64,000 nt of DNA from Polymorphospora lycopeni (GTDB lineage: Bacteria; Actinomycetota; Actinomycetes; Mycobacteriales; Micromonosporaceae), in contig NZ_JBCGDC010000009.1 of assembly GCF_042237075.1 (NCBI RefSeq), positions 1 to 64,000 on the forward strand, read 5' to 3'. How positions within the stretch are numbered: position 1 is the stretch's first letter; each line of letters begins with the position of its first letter. Position numbers and translations under genes: made by a program. This document shows positions 16,548 to 25,643 of the stretch, piece after piece. The notes beneath the pieces were generated by a model, which had not been told where the DNA came from, did not search any database, and saw nothing but the letters and a program-made list of their open reading frames with translations.

Positions 16548-17912
16548 GTGTTGTCTCCGGAGGTCGTGCTCAGCGTCCGCTACCGCCTGGACGAACGTGT
16601 CGCCACCGGCGGCATGGGTGACGTCTGGCGTGCCTCGGACCTGCTCCTCCGCCGTTCGGTCGCGGTCAAGGTGCTGCTGCCCGCGCTGGTTTCCGACCCC
16701 GACTTCCTCGCCCGGTTCCGCGCCGAGGCGCGGATCCTGGCCGCGCTGCGGCACCCCGGGATCGTGCAGGTCTATGACTGCGGTGAGGACGAGTTGTCCG
16801 ACGGCGTCCGGGCCGACTACCTGGTCATGGAGTTCGTCACCGGGCAGCCGCTGTCGAAGCGGATCGAGGCGCTCGGTGCGCTGGACGTGGCCGAGACGAT
16901 GTCGATCGTGGCCCAGGTCGCGGAGGCTCTGCACGCCGCGCACACCAACGGCATCGTGCACCGGGACGTGAAGCCGAGCAACCTGCTGGTGCAGGAGGAC
17001 GGCTCGGTCGTGCTGGTCGACTTCGGGGTCGCCCGTTCGACCAACATCACCAGTGTCACCAACGCGAACGCGGTGCCCGGCACCGCTCTCTACATGGCCC
17101 CCGAACAGGCCGCTGGCCGCCCGGTTTCCGGCGCCACCGACATCTACGCCCTGGGTGCGGTGGCGTACTGCTGCCTCACCGGCAGCCCGCCGTTCAACGG
17201 GGACAGTCCGCTCCAGGTCGCTGTTCGGCACCTCGACGACGAGCCGCCGGAGCTGCCGCACGACATCCCGGAGGCGGTCCGCGCGCTGGTCTCCCGCGCC
17301 CTGGCCAAGGATCCGGCCGACCGGTTCAGCAGCGGGGAGGCGATGGCCGCGGCGGCCCGCGTCGCCGTCTCCGACCCGCCGGAGCCAACCGAGCCGGCCA
17401 CCGTGGTGCCCGTCACCGGCGTGGCCGCGTTGCGCGACGCCAAGCCGGGCACCCGCACCGACGCGCCGGTTGTGACCGGGCGGAAGAGGCGCCGTGGCGC
17501 CCTGATCGGCGCGGCCGCGGCGATTCTGGTGGCGCTGGCGAGCCTCGGCGCGGCGCTCGGTGCGACGGGTGAGGCCGATGCGCCGGCGGTCAACGTACCG
17601 ACGGCGGCGCCGGCCGCCGTACCGAGCGGGAGTGCCGAGGTGCCGGCGGAGGAGCAGCAACCGAATTCGGGACGGCCCTTCCGGCCCACCGGTTCCGCCT
17701 CCAGCCCGCTGCCGTTGGCCACCGCATCTCCGGTCTCGCCACAGCCGAGCCCGTCGGCGGCCCCGGAGTCGCCGGAGCCGACGGGGAGTACGGATCCGCA
17801 GCCCACCGGCGGGACCACATCCAGCCCGACGGAGACTACGGCCCCGACGCCGACCGACCCCCAGACCACCCCGATGGGTGTGGGTGAACCGCCGGCCGGC
17901 CGGGTGCCCTGA
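16548..17912 (+). CDS. membrane Ser/Thr protein kinase, PknB type
   Basis: A 454-residue kinase read from GTG 16548; frames upstream have no kinase homology. Kinase domain, residues about 10-275: glycine loop ATGGMGDVW (19-27), catalytic lysine VAVKV (K41), HRDVKPSN (138-145), DFG (158-160), APEQ (184-187). A basic/hydrophobic segment near 305-335 (RKRRRGALIGAAAAILVALASL) is a single membrane span. The outer roughly 120 residues are Pro/Ser/Thr-rich without PASTA repeats, suggesting an extended, possibly glycosylated linker rather than a folded sensor. No phosphatase or FHA gene is adjacent. Substrates cannot be predicted. Confidence 0.92.
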   Translation: MLSPEVVLSVRYRLDERVATGGMGDVWRASDLLLRRSVAVKVLLPALVSDPDFLARFRAEARILAALRHPGIVQVYDCGEDELSDGVRADYLVMEFVTGQPLSKRIEALGALDVAETMSIVAQVAEALHAAHTNGIVHRDVKPSNLLVQEDGSVVLVDFGVARSTNITSVTNANAVPGTALYMAPEQAAGRPVSGATDIYALGAVAYCCLTGSPPFNGDSPLQVAVRHLDDEPPELPHDIPEAVRALVSRALAKDPADRFSSGEAMAAAARVAVSDPPEPTEPATVVPVTGVAALRDAKPGTRTDAPVVTGRKRRRGALIGAAAAILVALASLGAALGATGEADAPAVNVPTAAPAAVPSGSAEVPAEEQQPNSGRPFRPTGSASSPLPLATASPVSPQPSPSAAPESPEPTGSTDPQPTGGTTSSPTETTAPTPTDPQTTPMGVGEPPAGRVP

Positions 17913-17958
17913 TGCCGGTGTCCCCGCGCCGCGCCTGATGTCGAAGGTCGCCCGGCGC

Positions 17959-17977
17959 GGCCGGAATGATTCCGGCC
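17959..17977 (+). terminator. palindromic hairpin after the kinase
   Basis: GGCCGGAAT-G-ATTCCGGCC, nearly perfect dyad with further partial GC pairing on both sides, 46 bp beyond the kinase stop. Confidence 0.55.
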
Positions 17978-18499
17978 GGCGCGGTGGGTTCGGTTCCGGT
18001 CGGCCCGTCGTTGTCGCAACCCTGGCCCGACGGGTGACGGCTGTGGTCGAGTGTGCCGCTTCGAACACCGGTGTAGGGGGCCGCGTCCATCGGCCGAACT
18101 GGCAATCACTGATCCATCTAACTGGTGGGATCTATTGCGCGAAATGAGCGACAACCGCAAATCGGCCTACATCGGCAGGGTTCAGATGGGTGATCTGGTG
18201 TACGCGGGATGCCGCAGAGGTGAACGCACTGCTACGGTCTCCACCGTCACCCCTTACATCGTCATGCTCCGTTCCATGCCGTCACGGTCGGCCGGAGCAG
18301 GGACAGCGCGTCCGCCGGTGGAGTCGCGCCTCCTTTGAGGAGTTCGGGGGTGCCGAACGGCGATGTGGAGAAAGGACGGTCAGCGATGTCCGCTGGCAAG
18401 ACCTGTGACTGCGCGTGACGGCTGGTTAGTCGGCCCGGTCCGGCCGGCGCTGACCGTGTTCGCCGTCGGTGCGTCAGTCCGAGGTGGAGGACGCGGCAC
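17978..18499. other. intergenic region before the Stealth operon
   Basis: About 520 bp without a supported gene. It should hold the promoter of the Stealth-TagF-Stealth operon. Short antisense frames are shadows. Confidence 0.4.
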
Positions 18500-20317
18500 A
18501 TGATCGCCCTGCGGGTCTACCGCATGCTGCCGTCCCCGGTGCGGCGCCGACTGGTCCAGATGCTTCCCGCGCACCGACGGATCAGCCTGGTGGGCACCAT
18601 CGTCAGCCCCCGCGGCAGTGCCAAGCTCCACCAGATCGGATCGCGGGTGACGGTCGACGACGACGGCGTCCGGACCCGGGCCGAGGTCGTCGCGGCGGCC
18701 ACCCCGCTGGAGATGTGGCACCGCAACCTGACGGCCGTCACGACCGCTCTGGACGTGGCCGGCATCCGCTACCACTGCCTGCGCAACGACGATCACCTGC
18801 GCAGCACCGTCGCGGTCCTCGCCGACAAGCGCGACGCCGTCGGCCGGATGCTCCGCTCCGCTCCCGTGCTGTCGGGCGCCCACGTCCGGACGGTGCAGGT
18901 GCAGCCTGGTCGGCACCAGCCCGACCTGGCGCCGACCGAAGTGTTCGAGGTGTGGTTCCCGGTGACCGACGCCCGGGCGGAGCTGGTGCTGGGCTCGCGG
19001 TTCGCCTGCGAGATCGAGTTCTGGACGCGTGACGGCGACGTCGTCCGGGCCCCCCGGCACAACGCGGTGATCGACGAGACGCCCGCCGAGCCGGAGCCGG
19101 TTCGGGTCGCCGCGGCGCTGCTCAGCCACTTCGTGCCGGAGGCGGACGATCACACCTACGGCACCCGCCGCGACCTCGCCGTCCGGGCCTTCGACCGGGT
19201 GGGTTTCCCGATCGACGCCGTCTACACCTGGGTCGACGGGGCCGACCCGGCGTGGCTCAAGCGGAAGGTGGCCGCCCTGGGCGCCCCCGACGGGGCGCTG
19301 CACCCGGTGGCCGCGAACGAGTCGCGCTACTACAACCGCGACGAGCTGCGGTTTTCGATGCGGTCGCTGCACAGCTTCGCTCCCTGGCTGCGGCGCATCT
19401 TCCTGATCACCGACAGCCAGCTGCCGAGCTGGCTGGACCCACACCACCCGCTGGTCACCGTCGTCTCGCACGCCGAACTCTTCGCCGATCTCGGCGGGCG
19501 GTCGTCGTTCAACTCGCATGCCATCGAGTCCCGGCTGCACCGCATCAACGGCCTTGCCGAACACTTCCTCTACCTCAACGACGACGTCTTCCTGGGGCGT
19601 CCGCTGCTGCCGACGCACTTCTTCCACGCCAACGGGATCGCGAAGTTCTTTCCCTCGCCGGCCCAGTTCGGGCTGGGCGAGGCGAGGTCCACCGACCTGC
19701 CGGTGAACGCCGCCGGCAAGAACAACCGTCGCCAGATCCAGCGACAGTTCGGCGTCACCATCACACAGAAGATGAAGCACACGCCGTTCGCGCTACGGCG
19801 CAGCATCATGCACCAGATCGAGCAGATGCTGCCGACGGAGGTGGCCGAAACCGCCCGGCACCGGTTCCGTCACCACGGGGACCTCTCCATCCCCTCGTCC
19901 CTGCACCAGTACTGGGCGTACCTGTCCGGGCAGGCGGTTCCGGCCGACATCGAATACGAGTACGCCGATCTCGCCCACCCCTCGACACCCGCCCGCCTCG
20001 CCGAACTCCTGTCCCGCCGGCACCGGGACGTGTTCTGCCTCAACGACACGGATTCGGATTCTCGAGCGATGGCTCAGCAGGAGAGCATGCTCGCCCACTT
20101 CCTCCCCCGCTACCTGCCTTTCCCGGCGCCGTTCGAACTGCCCGACGACGTGGTGGCCGAGCGGCGGAAAGTGGGCGCGACCGAACTGTGGCGCAGGTCG
20201 TCCCGAGCTGTCCCGGGCCAGCGGCGGGCCGCTCCCGTCGACGCGCCCACCCTGCCGAACAACCCTCTCGACACGGTCGGGTCCTTCACGGCGGTCCTAC
20301 GGCAGCCGGACGGCTGA
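18500..20317 (+). CDS. Stealth family protein (sugar-phosphate transferase) 1
   Basis: A 605-residue Stealth protein. The four conserved regions are in order: CR1 DAVYTWVDGADPAWL (near residue 240), CR2 RDELRFSMRSLHSFAPWLRRIFL and ITDSQLPSWL (near 280-315), CR3 HFLYLNDDVFLG (near 357) and CR4 DVFCLNDTD (near 512). Family members transfer hexose- or GlcNAc-1-phosphate to build capsular or cell-wall phosphoglycans. The N-terminal 230 residues are the variable region seen in actinobacterial members. It is the first gene of a three-gene operon and is partnered by a teichoic-acid-polymerase-like protein and a second Stealth. Confidence 0.9.
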   Translation: MIALRVYRMLPSPVRRRLVQMLPAHRRISLVGTIVSPRGSAKLHQIGSRVTVDDDGVRTRAEVVAAATPLEMWHRNLTAVTTALDVAGIRYHCLRNDDHLRSTVAVLADKRDAVGRMLRSAPVLSGAHVRTVQVQPGRHQPDLAPTEVFEVWFPVTDARAELVLGSRFACEIEFWTRDGDVVRAPRHNAVIDETPAEPEPVRVAAALLSHFVPEADDHTYGTRRDLAVRAFDRVGFPIDAVYTWVDGADPAWLKRKVAALGAPDGALHPVAANESRYYNRDELRFSMRSLHSFAPWLRRIFLITDSQLPSWLDPHHPLVTVVSHAELFADLGGRSSFNSHAIESRLHRINGLAEHFLYLNDDVFLGRPLLPTHFFHANGIAKFFPSPAQFGLGEARSTDLPVNAAGKNNRRQIQRQFGVTITQKMKHTPFALRRSIMHQIEQMLPTEVAETARHRFRHHGDLSIPSSLHQYWAYLSGQAVPADIEYEYADLAHPSTPARLAELLSRRHRDVFCLNDTDSDSRAMAQQESMLAHFLPRYLPFPAPFELPDDVVAERRKVGATELWRRSSRAVPGQRRAAPVDAPTLPNNPLDTVGSFTAVLRQPDG

Positions 20318-20366
20318 TCGACGGACCCCGCCCGGGTCCGTATCACGATTTCGTATCCCATTCTCA

Positions 20367-23108
20367 GTGGAGCCCAGAGTGGTAAGCCCTGCCCGCCAGG
20401 TCACGATCATCGTCCCGGTCTACAACGTCGCGGATTACCTGCCCGAGACGCTCGATTCGATCGCCGCGCAGACCGTCTTCGCCCAGTGCCATGTCATCCT
20501 GGTCGACGACGGCAGCACCGACGGCTCCGATCTGCTGGCCAAGCAGTTCGCCACCGAGCACCCGAACGTGACCGCGGTCCAGCAGGAGAACAGCGGACCG
20601 GGCGCAGCCCGGAACCGGGCGCTGGACATGGCCGACACCCCGTACGTCGCGTTCGTCGACTCGGACGACCTGCTGCCGCCGCGCGCCATCGAGGTGCTGC
20701 TCAAGGCGATCGTGACGCACAAGGCGAGCATCGCGGTCGGCGACATGGACACCTTCCCGAAGCCCACCACGTTCCTGTGGAAGAAGCCCTTCGGCAAGGG
20801 CGACCGGCTCCTGGAGACGGTGGTCGACGCCCCGGATCTGATCTTCGACGCCGGGCCGTGCCACAAGATCTACGATCTCGCCCAGCTTCGCGCCCACGGG
20901 CTGCGGTTCCGGGAGGGAGTGCACTTCGAGGACGCCTTCCTGGCGGTTCCCATGCTGCTCAAGGCGGAGCGAATCGCCCTGGTGGACGAGGTGGTCTACC
21001 AGTACCGCAAGCGGGAAGCGGCCAGCTCCATCATGGACAACCTCTTCGTCCGGAAGCAGAACTTCTGGGACCACCTGGAGCTCTGTGACACCCTGGCGGG
21101 CCTCCGTCCGGAACTGGACGTGTTCCGGCGCGAGGTGCTGGAGCGGTTCCTGGTGCGCAGCTACCAGGGTTTCGCGATGCGTGCACACGGGGTGTTCGAA
21201 GACGCGGACCTGTGGAAGATTTTCGAGAAGCTCATCCGGATCTACCAGGACATCGATCCCTCCTTCATCGCCCGGTGGACGCTGGACACCCGGCACCGGG
21301 TGGCGTACCTGGCGGTGAAGTCCTATGACTTCGAGTTGTTCGCCCGGCCCGGGGAGCGGCTGCGGGGAGTCGTCGCCTGCGGTGGTGACCTGTACCTCGA
21401 CTACCCCGTCACGCCGGCACTGCTACCGCTGACCCGGGTGACCGCCGTGTCGGCCCGTCTCGAGCAGGCGAGGCTTTCCCCCTCGGGGGACGTACTCAAG
21501 CTCTCCGGACATGTCGTGATCAACGGGCTGCCGATGCGCGGACCGATGCGTACGCCGTTGGGGCTGCGGGTGCGCGGCAGCGGCCTGACGGTGCCCGTCG
21601 TCCAGGAACGACGCCTCGACCTGAAGGCCGCTGACGAAAGTCATGAGTGGAGGGGATTCTCCGCGGAGATTCCCGTGAGCCAGCTACGCAACGGTCAGCA
21701 CAACCTTCGACTCGTGTTCCTGAGCGAGACCGGGCAGGCGTCCCGGCAGTGTCAGATCTCCGCCGCGTTCCTGCGGGATGCGAACACCAAGGTCGCGGGC
21801 GACACCAGGATCCTGCCCACCTTCACCGGGCGGGAGGACGCGGCGCTGCTGGTCCAGCGTCAGGCCGGCCCGACCGGACGGCGCAAGTGGCGGAACATGA
21901 TGGTGCGCAAGGACCTGCGGCACATCGCCGCGCGGGCCCCGTTCTGGAAGCAGCGCCTGCTCCGCCTGGTCACCGCTCCACTGATGGGCCGGCGGGACAT
22001 CTGGCTGATCGGCGAGCGTAAGGACACCGCCCAGGACAACTCGTCGCACCTGTTCCGCCATCTGCGCCAGGTGGAACGTAGGCGGAACGTCTACTACGTG
22101 CTGACGAAGGACAGTCCGGACCGTCATCGGCTGCGCGACCTGGGCAATGTCGTCACCTACGACTCGTTCCGGCACAAGTTCCTGATGCTGCACACCACGA
22201 AGCTGATCAACTCGTACGACATCGACGCCTACATGCTGCCGACGCGATGGGAACGCTCACCCTTCCTGAAGCACCTGAACTGGCGGATCGGATCGTCCCG
22301 GGTCTTTCTCCAGCACGGCGTCATCGAGAAGGACGTCAGCGCCGGTCTGCACCGCGGCCGGGGCTCCTTCGACCTCTTCGTGACCTCGGCCCATCGTGAG
22401 GCGGAGTACGTGTCGACGGACCTCGACTACGGCGACCTGGTGAAGACCACCGGGCTGCCACGGTTCGACGCTCTGGTGCCCGACCGGGGCCGCCGGCGCA
22501 TTCTTTTCATGCCCACCTGGCGCACGTATCTGGTGACCCCGTCGTACAACAAGGCGGCCCGTCCCCGGGTGGCGTTCCAGGGATCCGCGTACCAGGTCTT
22601 CCTGTCGGAGTTGTTCGGCAGCGAGCGGCTGCGGCAGGCCCTGCGCGGGCACGGCTACGTGCTGGAGTTCCTTCCGCACTACGAGATGCGCTCGCTGCTG
22701 ACCGACGTCGTACCGGCCGACGACTGTTTCGCGATGGCGGACCAGACGACCCGCACCGTGCAGGACGCGCTGCGCCAGTGCGACCTGTTCATCACCGACT
22801 ACTCCTCCACCGCGGTCGACGTGGCGTATCTCGGCACTCCGCTGATCTACACACAGTTCGACGCCGAGGAGTTCTTCACCATCGGCGGCTACAAGAAGGG
22901 CTACTTCGACGCGCGGGAGGACGGGTTCGGCCCGGTCGCCGAGACGGCGGAGGAAACCGTCGACGCGATCGTCCGCTACCTGGAGAACCGGTGCGTTCGC
23001 GAGGAGAAGTACTCGCGCCGGGCGGCTGACTTCTTCGCCGTCCAGGACCGCAACAACTGCCAGCGGGTGGCCGCCGCGATCGCGGCGCTGCCGGGGCCGC
23101 AACGGTGA
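20367..23108 (+). CDS. GT2 glycosyltransferase fused to CDP-glycerol glycerophosphotransferase (TagF-like)
   Basis: A 913-residue bifunctional protein; GTG 20367 is the likely start. Residues about 10-250 are a GT-A family 2 glycosyltransferase (TIIVPVYNVADYLPETLDSI, VDDGSTDGS, FVDSDD, then HFEDAFLAVPM). Residues about 540-905 are a CDP-glycerol:poly(glycerophosphate) glycerophosphotransferase domain (VFLQHGVIEKDVSAGL, TTGLPRFD, FMPTWR, FITDYSSTAVDVAYLGTPLIY). A middle beta-rich part of about 200 residues (SARLEQARLSPSGDVLKLSG) is of the TagF-associated type. It likely builds or primes a glycerol-phosphate-containing polymer. Confidence 0.88.
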   Translation: MEPRVVSPARQVTIIVPVYNVADYLPETLDSIAAQTVFAQCHVILVDDGSTDGSDLLAKQFATEHPNVTAVQQENSGPGAARNRALDMADTPYVAFVDSDDLLPPRAIEVLLKAIVTHKASIAVGDMDTFPKPTTFLWKKPFGKGDRLLETVVDAPDLIFDAGPCHKIYDLAQLRAHGLRFREGVHFEDAFLAVPMLLKAERIALVDEVVYQYRKREAASSIMDNLFVRKQNFWDHLELCDTLAGLRPELDVFRREVLERFLVRSYQGFAMRAHGVFEDADLWKIFEKLIRIYQDIDPSFIARWTLDTRHRVAYLAVKSYDFELFARPGERLRGVVACGGDLYLDYPVTPALLPLTRVTAVSARLEQARLSPSGDVLKLSGHVVINGLPMRGPMRTPLGLRVRGSGLTVPVVQERRLDLKAADESHEWRGFSAEIPVSQLRNGQHNLRLVFLSETGQASRQCQISAAFLRDANTKVAGDTRILPTFTGREDAALLVQRQAGPTGRRKWRNMMVRKDLRHIAARAPFWKQRLLRLVTAPLMGRRDIWLIGERKDTAQDNSSHLFRHLRQVERRRNVYYVLTKDSPDRHRLRDLGNVVTYDSFRHKFLMLHTTKLINSYDIDAYMLPTRWERSPFLKHLNWRIGSSRVFLQHGVIEKDVSAGLHRGRGSFDLFVTSAHREAEYVSTDLDYGDLVKTTGLPRFDALVPDRGRRRILFMPTWRTYLVTPSYNKAARPRVAFQGSAYQVFLSELFGSERLRQALRGHGYVLEFLPHYEMRSLLTDVVPADDCFAMADQTTRTVQDALRQCDLFITDYSSTAVDVAYLGTPLIYTQFDAEEFFTIGGYKKGYFDAREDGFGPVAETAEETVDAIVRYLENRCVREEKYSRRAADFFAVQDRNNCQRVAAAIAALPGPQR

Positions 23109-23139
23109 GCCGGCGGCCCGGCCGGATCGGAGGACGCGG

Positions 23140-24912
23140 ATGACTGACGGAAGCGCCAACCCGCCCGAGACCCCCCGGGCCCTGGCCGAGCCGTCGGGCC
23201 TGGTGAACGTCTACCGTCGGATGCTCAGCCCGCAGACCCGGCGCGCCATCGCGACGAAGGTGAGCCCGCAGGCCCGTCACCAGCTGAAGCAGTGGGTCGC
23301 CAGGGTCTCCCAGGACACCCAGATGGCGGGCCGGCACGCCGACCGGCTCGCCCGACGGCATCCGGAACTGCTCGCCGGCGGCGACCGGGCGGTGGTCACG
23401 GCGGACCGCGCACCCCGCATCGCCCAGGTCGCCGCGGACGCCACGCCCTTGCGTGCCCGGATGGCGAACCTGGCTTCGGTGACGGCGGCGCTCGAGGAGG
23501 CGGGCGTGGAGTACTTCCGCGTCCGCGGCCGGTCCGACCGGTCGTCCGTCGTCGCCGTCGACGCCGCGGACCGCGCCCGGGTGTATGCCGCGCTGGCAGA
23601 CCGTTGCCGCCAGGCCCCCGGTTACGTCACGGTCCCACGGGCCAGCGGCGAGCAGCCTCCGGCCGCCGGGTTCGATCCGAAGGTCTGGGAGCGACTGGCC
23701 GACGCCACGGTGCTGCGGCTGACCTGGTACCTGACCGATCCACGGCAACGGCTGGTGCTGGGCCAGGCGTACGGCTGCGACGTCGAGTTCTGGACCCGGC
23801 AGGATGAGGCACTGGTCGCACCCCGACGCAATCCCGTGGCACAGCGGGTCGCGGCGTCGGCGCCGATCGAGCCTGGCTCCGAGTCCCTCTTCACCGGCAT
23901 GGTGGCCGCGACCGACCCCGCCCCCGCCCCCGCCCGCACCCGGCCGGAGTTCGCCGGTCGGCTGCCGGACGACGTCACCTTTCCGATCGACATCGTCTAC
24001 ACCTGGGTCGACGGCACCGACCCCGACTGGCTGCGCCGCCGTGCCGAGGCAGCCGGAGTTCCCTACCACGCGGAGGCGGCGAGTGCCGCCCGGTTCCTCA
24101 GCCGGGACGAACTGCGCTACTCGCTGCGGTCGGTGCACCTGTTCGCACCATGGGTACGCACCATCTATCTCGTGACCGACGACCAGGTGCCCGGCTGGCT
24201 GGATCCGTCCGTTCCGGGCCTGCGGGTGGTCAGCCACCAGGAGATCTTCGCCGACCCTTCGGTGCTTCCGACGTACAACTCGCACGCGATCGAAAGCCAA
24301 CTGCACCACGTCGACGGGCTCTCCGAGCACTTCCTCTACTTCAACGACGACGTCTTCCTCGGCACCGACGTGTCGCCCCAGGACTTCTTCCTGGCCAACG
24401 GCATCTCCAGGTTCTTCCCGTCACCGGCGCTGGTGCCTCCGGGCCCCCCGAACGCCGACGACATCCCCGCGTCCGCGGCCGGCAAGAACAACCGCGCCCT
24501 GATCGCCGAGCGTTTCGGCACGGTGCTCTCCCGGAAGATGAAGCACATGCCCCACGCGCTACGGCGCAGTGTGCTGTACGAGATCGAGGAGACCCTGCCG
24601 GTCGAGCACCAGCGGACCGCGGCGAATCGTTTCCGCAGCATGACGGACATCTCGATCGCCTCGTCGCTGCACCACTACTACGCGTTCCACACCGGGCGGG
24701 CGGTGCCGGGCGAACTCGAATACACCATCGCGGAGCTGTCCCACCCCGACACGCCCGCACGGCTGGCGCACCTGCTGGCCCACCGTGACCGGCATGTGTT
24801 CTGCCTCAACGACGCGTTCTCCACAGAGGAGGACCTGGCCCAGCAGCTCAAGATCCTGACGCCCTTCCTGGACACCTACTTCCCGGTGCCCAGCCCCTGG
24901 GAGAAGGCCTGA
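23140..24912 (+). CDS. Stealth family protein 2
   Basis: A 590-residue second Stealth protein, 31 bp after the TagF-like gene with a GGAGGACG ribosome site. CR1 DIVYTWVDGTDPDWL (near residue 284), CR2 RDELRYSLRSVHLFAPWVRTIYL (near 325), CR3 HFLYFNDDVFLG (near 400) and CR4 HVFCLNDAF (near 553) are all present. It resembles the first Stealth but has a longer N-terminus, so the pair looks like an old duplication whose products may transfer different sugar phosphates or act on different acceptors. The last codons lie in the segment duplicated across the N gap, but the stop codon is seen identically in both copies. Confidence 0.9.
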   Translation: MTDGSANPPETPRALAEPSGLVNVYRRMLSPQTRRAIATKVSPQARHQLKQWVARVSQDTQMAGRHADRLARRHPELLAGGDRAVVTADRAPRIAQVAADATPLRARMANLASVTAALEEAGVEYFRVRGRSDRSSVVAVDAADRARVYAALADRCRQAPGYVTVPRASGEQPPAAGFDPKVWERLADATVLRLTWYLTDPRQRLVLGQAYGCDVEFWTRQDEALVAPRRNPVAQRVAASAPIEPGSESLFTGMVAATDPAPAPARTRPEFAGRLPDDVTFPIDIVYTWVDGTDPDWLRRRAEAAGVPYHAEAASAARFLSRDELRYSLRSVHLFAPWVRTIYLVTDDQVPGWLDPSVPGLRVVSHQEIFADPSVLPTYNSHAIESQLHHVDGLSEHFLYFNDDVFLGTDVSPQDFFLANGISRFFPSPALVPPGPPNADDIPASAAGKNNRALIAERFGTVLSRKMKHMPHALRRSVLYEIEETLPVEHQRTAANRFRSMTDISIASSLHHYYAFHTGRAVPGELEYTIAELSHPDTPARLAHLLAHRDRHVFCLNDAFSTEEDLAQQLKILTPFLDTYFPVPSPWEKA

Positions 24913-24938
24913 GCACCGATGCGGGAACCGTGCGGCGG
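24888..24938 (+). repeat. 51-bp direct repeat, copy 1 (gap-flanking)
   Basis: Identical to 24973-25023. It contains the last codons and stop of Stealth 2. Followed by a C-run that diverges from copy 2, then the N gap. Most likely one genomic locus represented twice in the assembly. Confidence 0.85.
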
Positions 24939-24959
24939 GCCCCCCCCCACAGCCCGCGC

Positions 24960-24972
24960 NNNNNNNNNNNNN
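24960..24972. other. assembly gap (13 N)
   Basis: Run of 13 undetermined bases between two copies of the same 51 bp. The read on the left degrades into a C-run exactly where the hairpin at 25017 begins in the other copy. Confidence 0.95.
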
Positions 24973-25023
24973 GCCCAGCCCCTGGGAGAAGGCCTGAGCA
25001 CCGATGCGGGAACCGTGCGGCGG
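24973..25023 (+). repeat. 51-bp direct repeat, copy 2 (gap-flanking)
   Basis: Identical to 24888-24938; continues cleanly through the hairpin and into the gluconokinase gene. This copy likely shows the true junction. Confidence 0.85.
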
Positions 25024-25049
25024 CCCGACCGATACGGCCGGGCCGCCGC
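25017..25049. terminator. bidirectional terminator between Stealth 2 and gluconokinase
   Basis: Perfect 11-bp GC-only stem (GCGGCGGCCCG / CGGGCCGCCGC) with an 11-nt loop between two convergent genes. Its strength probably explains the sequencing failure nearby. Confidence 0.7.
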
Positions 25050-25070
25050 CCGCGCGGGTCACGTCCGCCC

Positions 25071-25643
25071 CTACGGCTGCCGTTCGGGTGCCACCGCCGA
25101 CACCGTGGACGGGACCTCACGTACCGGCAGGCCGAGCCGTTCGACGGCGGCGTCGATCAGCTCCGGTGTGGACAGCCGGAGGTCGAGCACGACGCCCTCC
25201 TCGTCCGGCCAGAGCGGCTCCAGGGTCGCGGTCTGCGAGTCGAGCAGGCTTGCCGGCATGTAGTGGCCGGCACGCAGCGACATCCGCTCCCGGATGACCT
25301 CGGTCGGCCCGTCCAGGTGCACGAAGTCGACGCCCGGCGGCCCCTGCCGCAGCACGTCGCGGTAGGTGCGCCGCAGCGCCGAGCAGGCCAACACGGTCGA
25401 CACGCCGTCGCGGTGGCGGTCCGCCATCCAGTCGGCCAGGGCGCGCAGCCACGGCCAGCGGGCGTCGTCGTCCAGCGGTACGCCGGCCCGCATCCGGGTC
25501 ACGTTGGCCTCGGAGTGGAACTCGTCGGCCTCGGCGAAGGTCAGCCCGGTCAGCGCGGCCACCCCCTGGGCGACCGTCGTCTTTCCGGCACCGGACACGC
25601 CCATCACCACGACGTGCCGGGTCGGCGGTAGGTCACCAGTCAT
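25071..25643 (-). CDS. gntK: gluconokinase
   Basis: A 190-residue small P-loop kinase that phosphorylates D-gluconate to 6-phosphogluconate. Walker A is GVSGAGKT at residues 15-22; ADEFHSEANVTRMRAGVPLDDDARWPWL is the gluconokinase fingerprint, and CSALRRTYRDVLR follows. ATG 25643 overlaps the end of the mannonate-type dehydratase gene by 11 nt, which decides the start and marks it as the last gene of the operon. In the pathway it feeds gluconate into the pentose phosphate or Entner-Doudoroff routes. Confidence 0.92.
   Translation of the reverse strand: MTGDLPPTRHVVVMGVSGAGKTTVAQGVAALTGLTFAEADEFHSEANVTRMRAGVPLDDDARWPWLRALADWMADRHRDGVSTVLACSALRRTYRDVLRQGPPGVDFVHLDGPTEVIRERMSLRAGHYMPASLLDSQTATLEPLWPDEEGVVLDLRLSTPELIDAAVERLGLPVREVPSTVSAVAPERQP

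Noticed and set aside
24888..25023. A genuine tandem duplication
   Set aside because: The two copies are identical, separated only by N and a degraded C-run, and meet at a strong hairpin. An assembly artefact explains it better.
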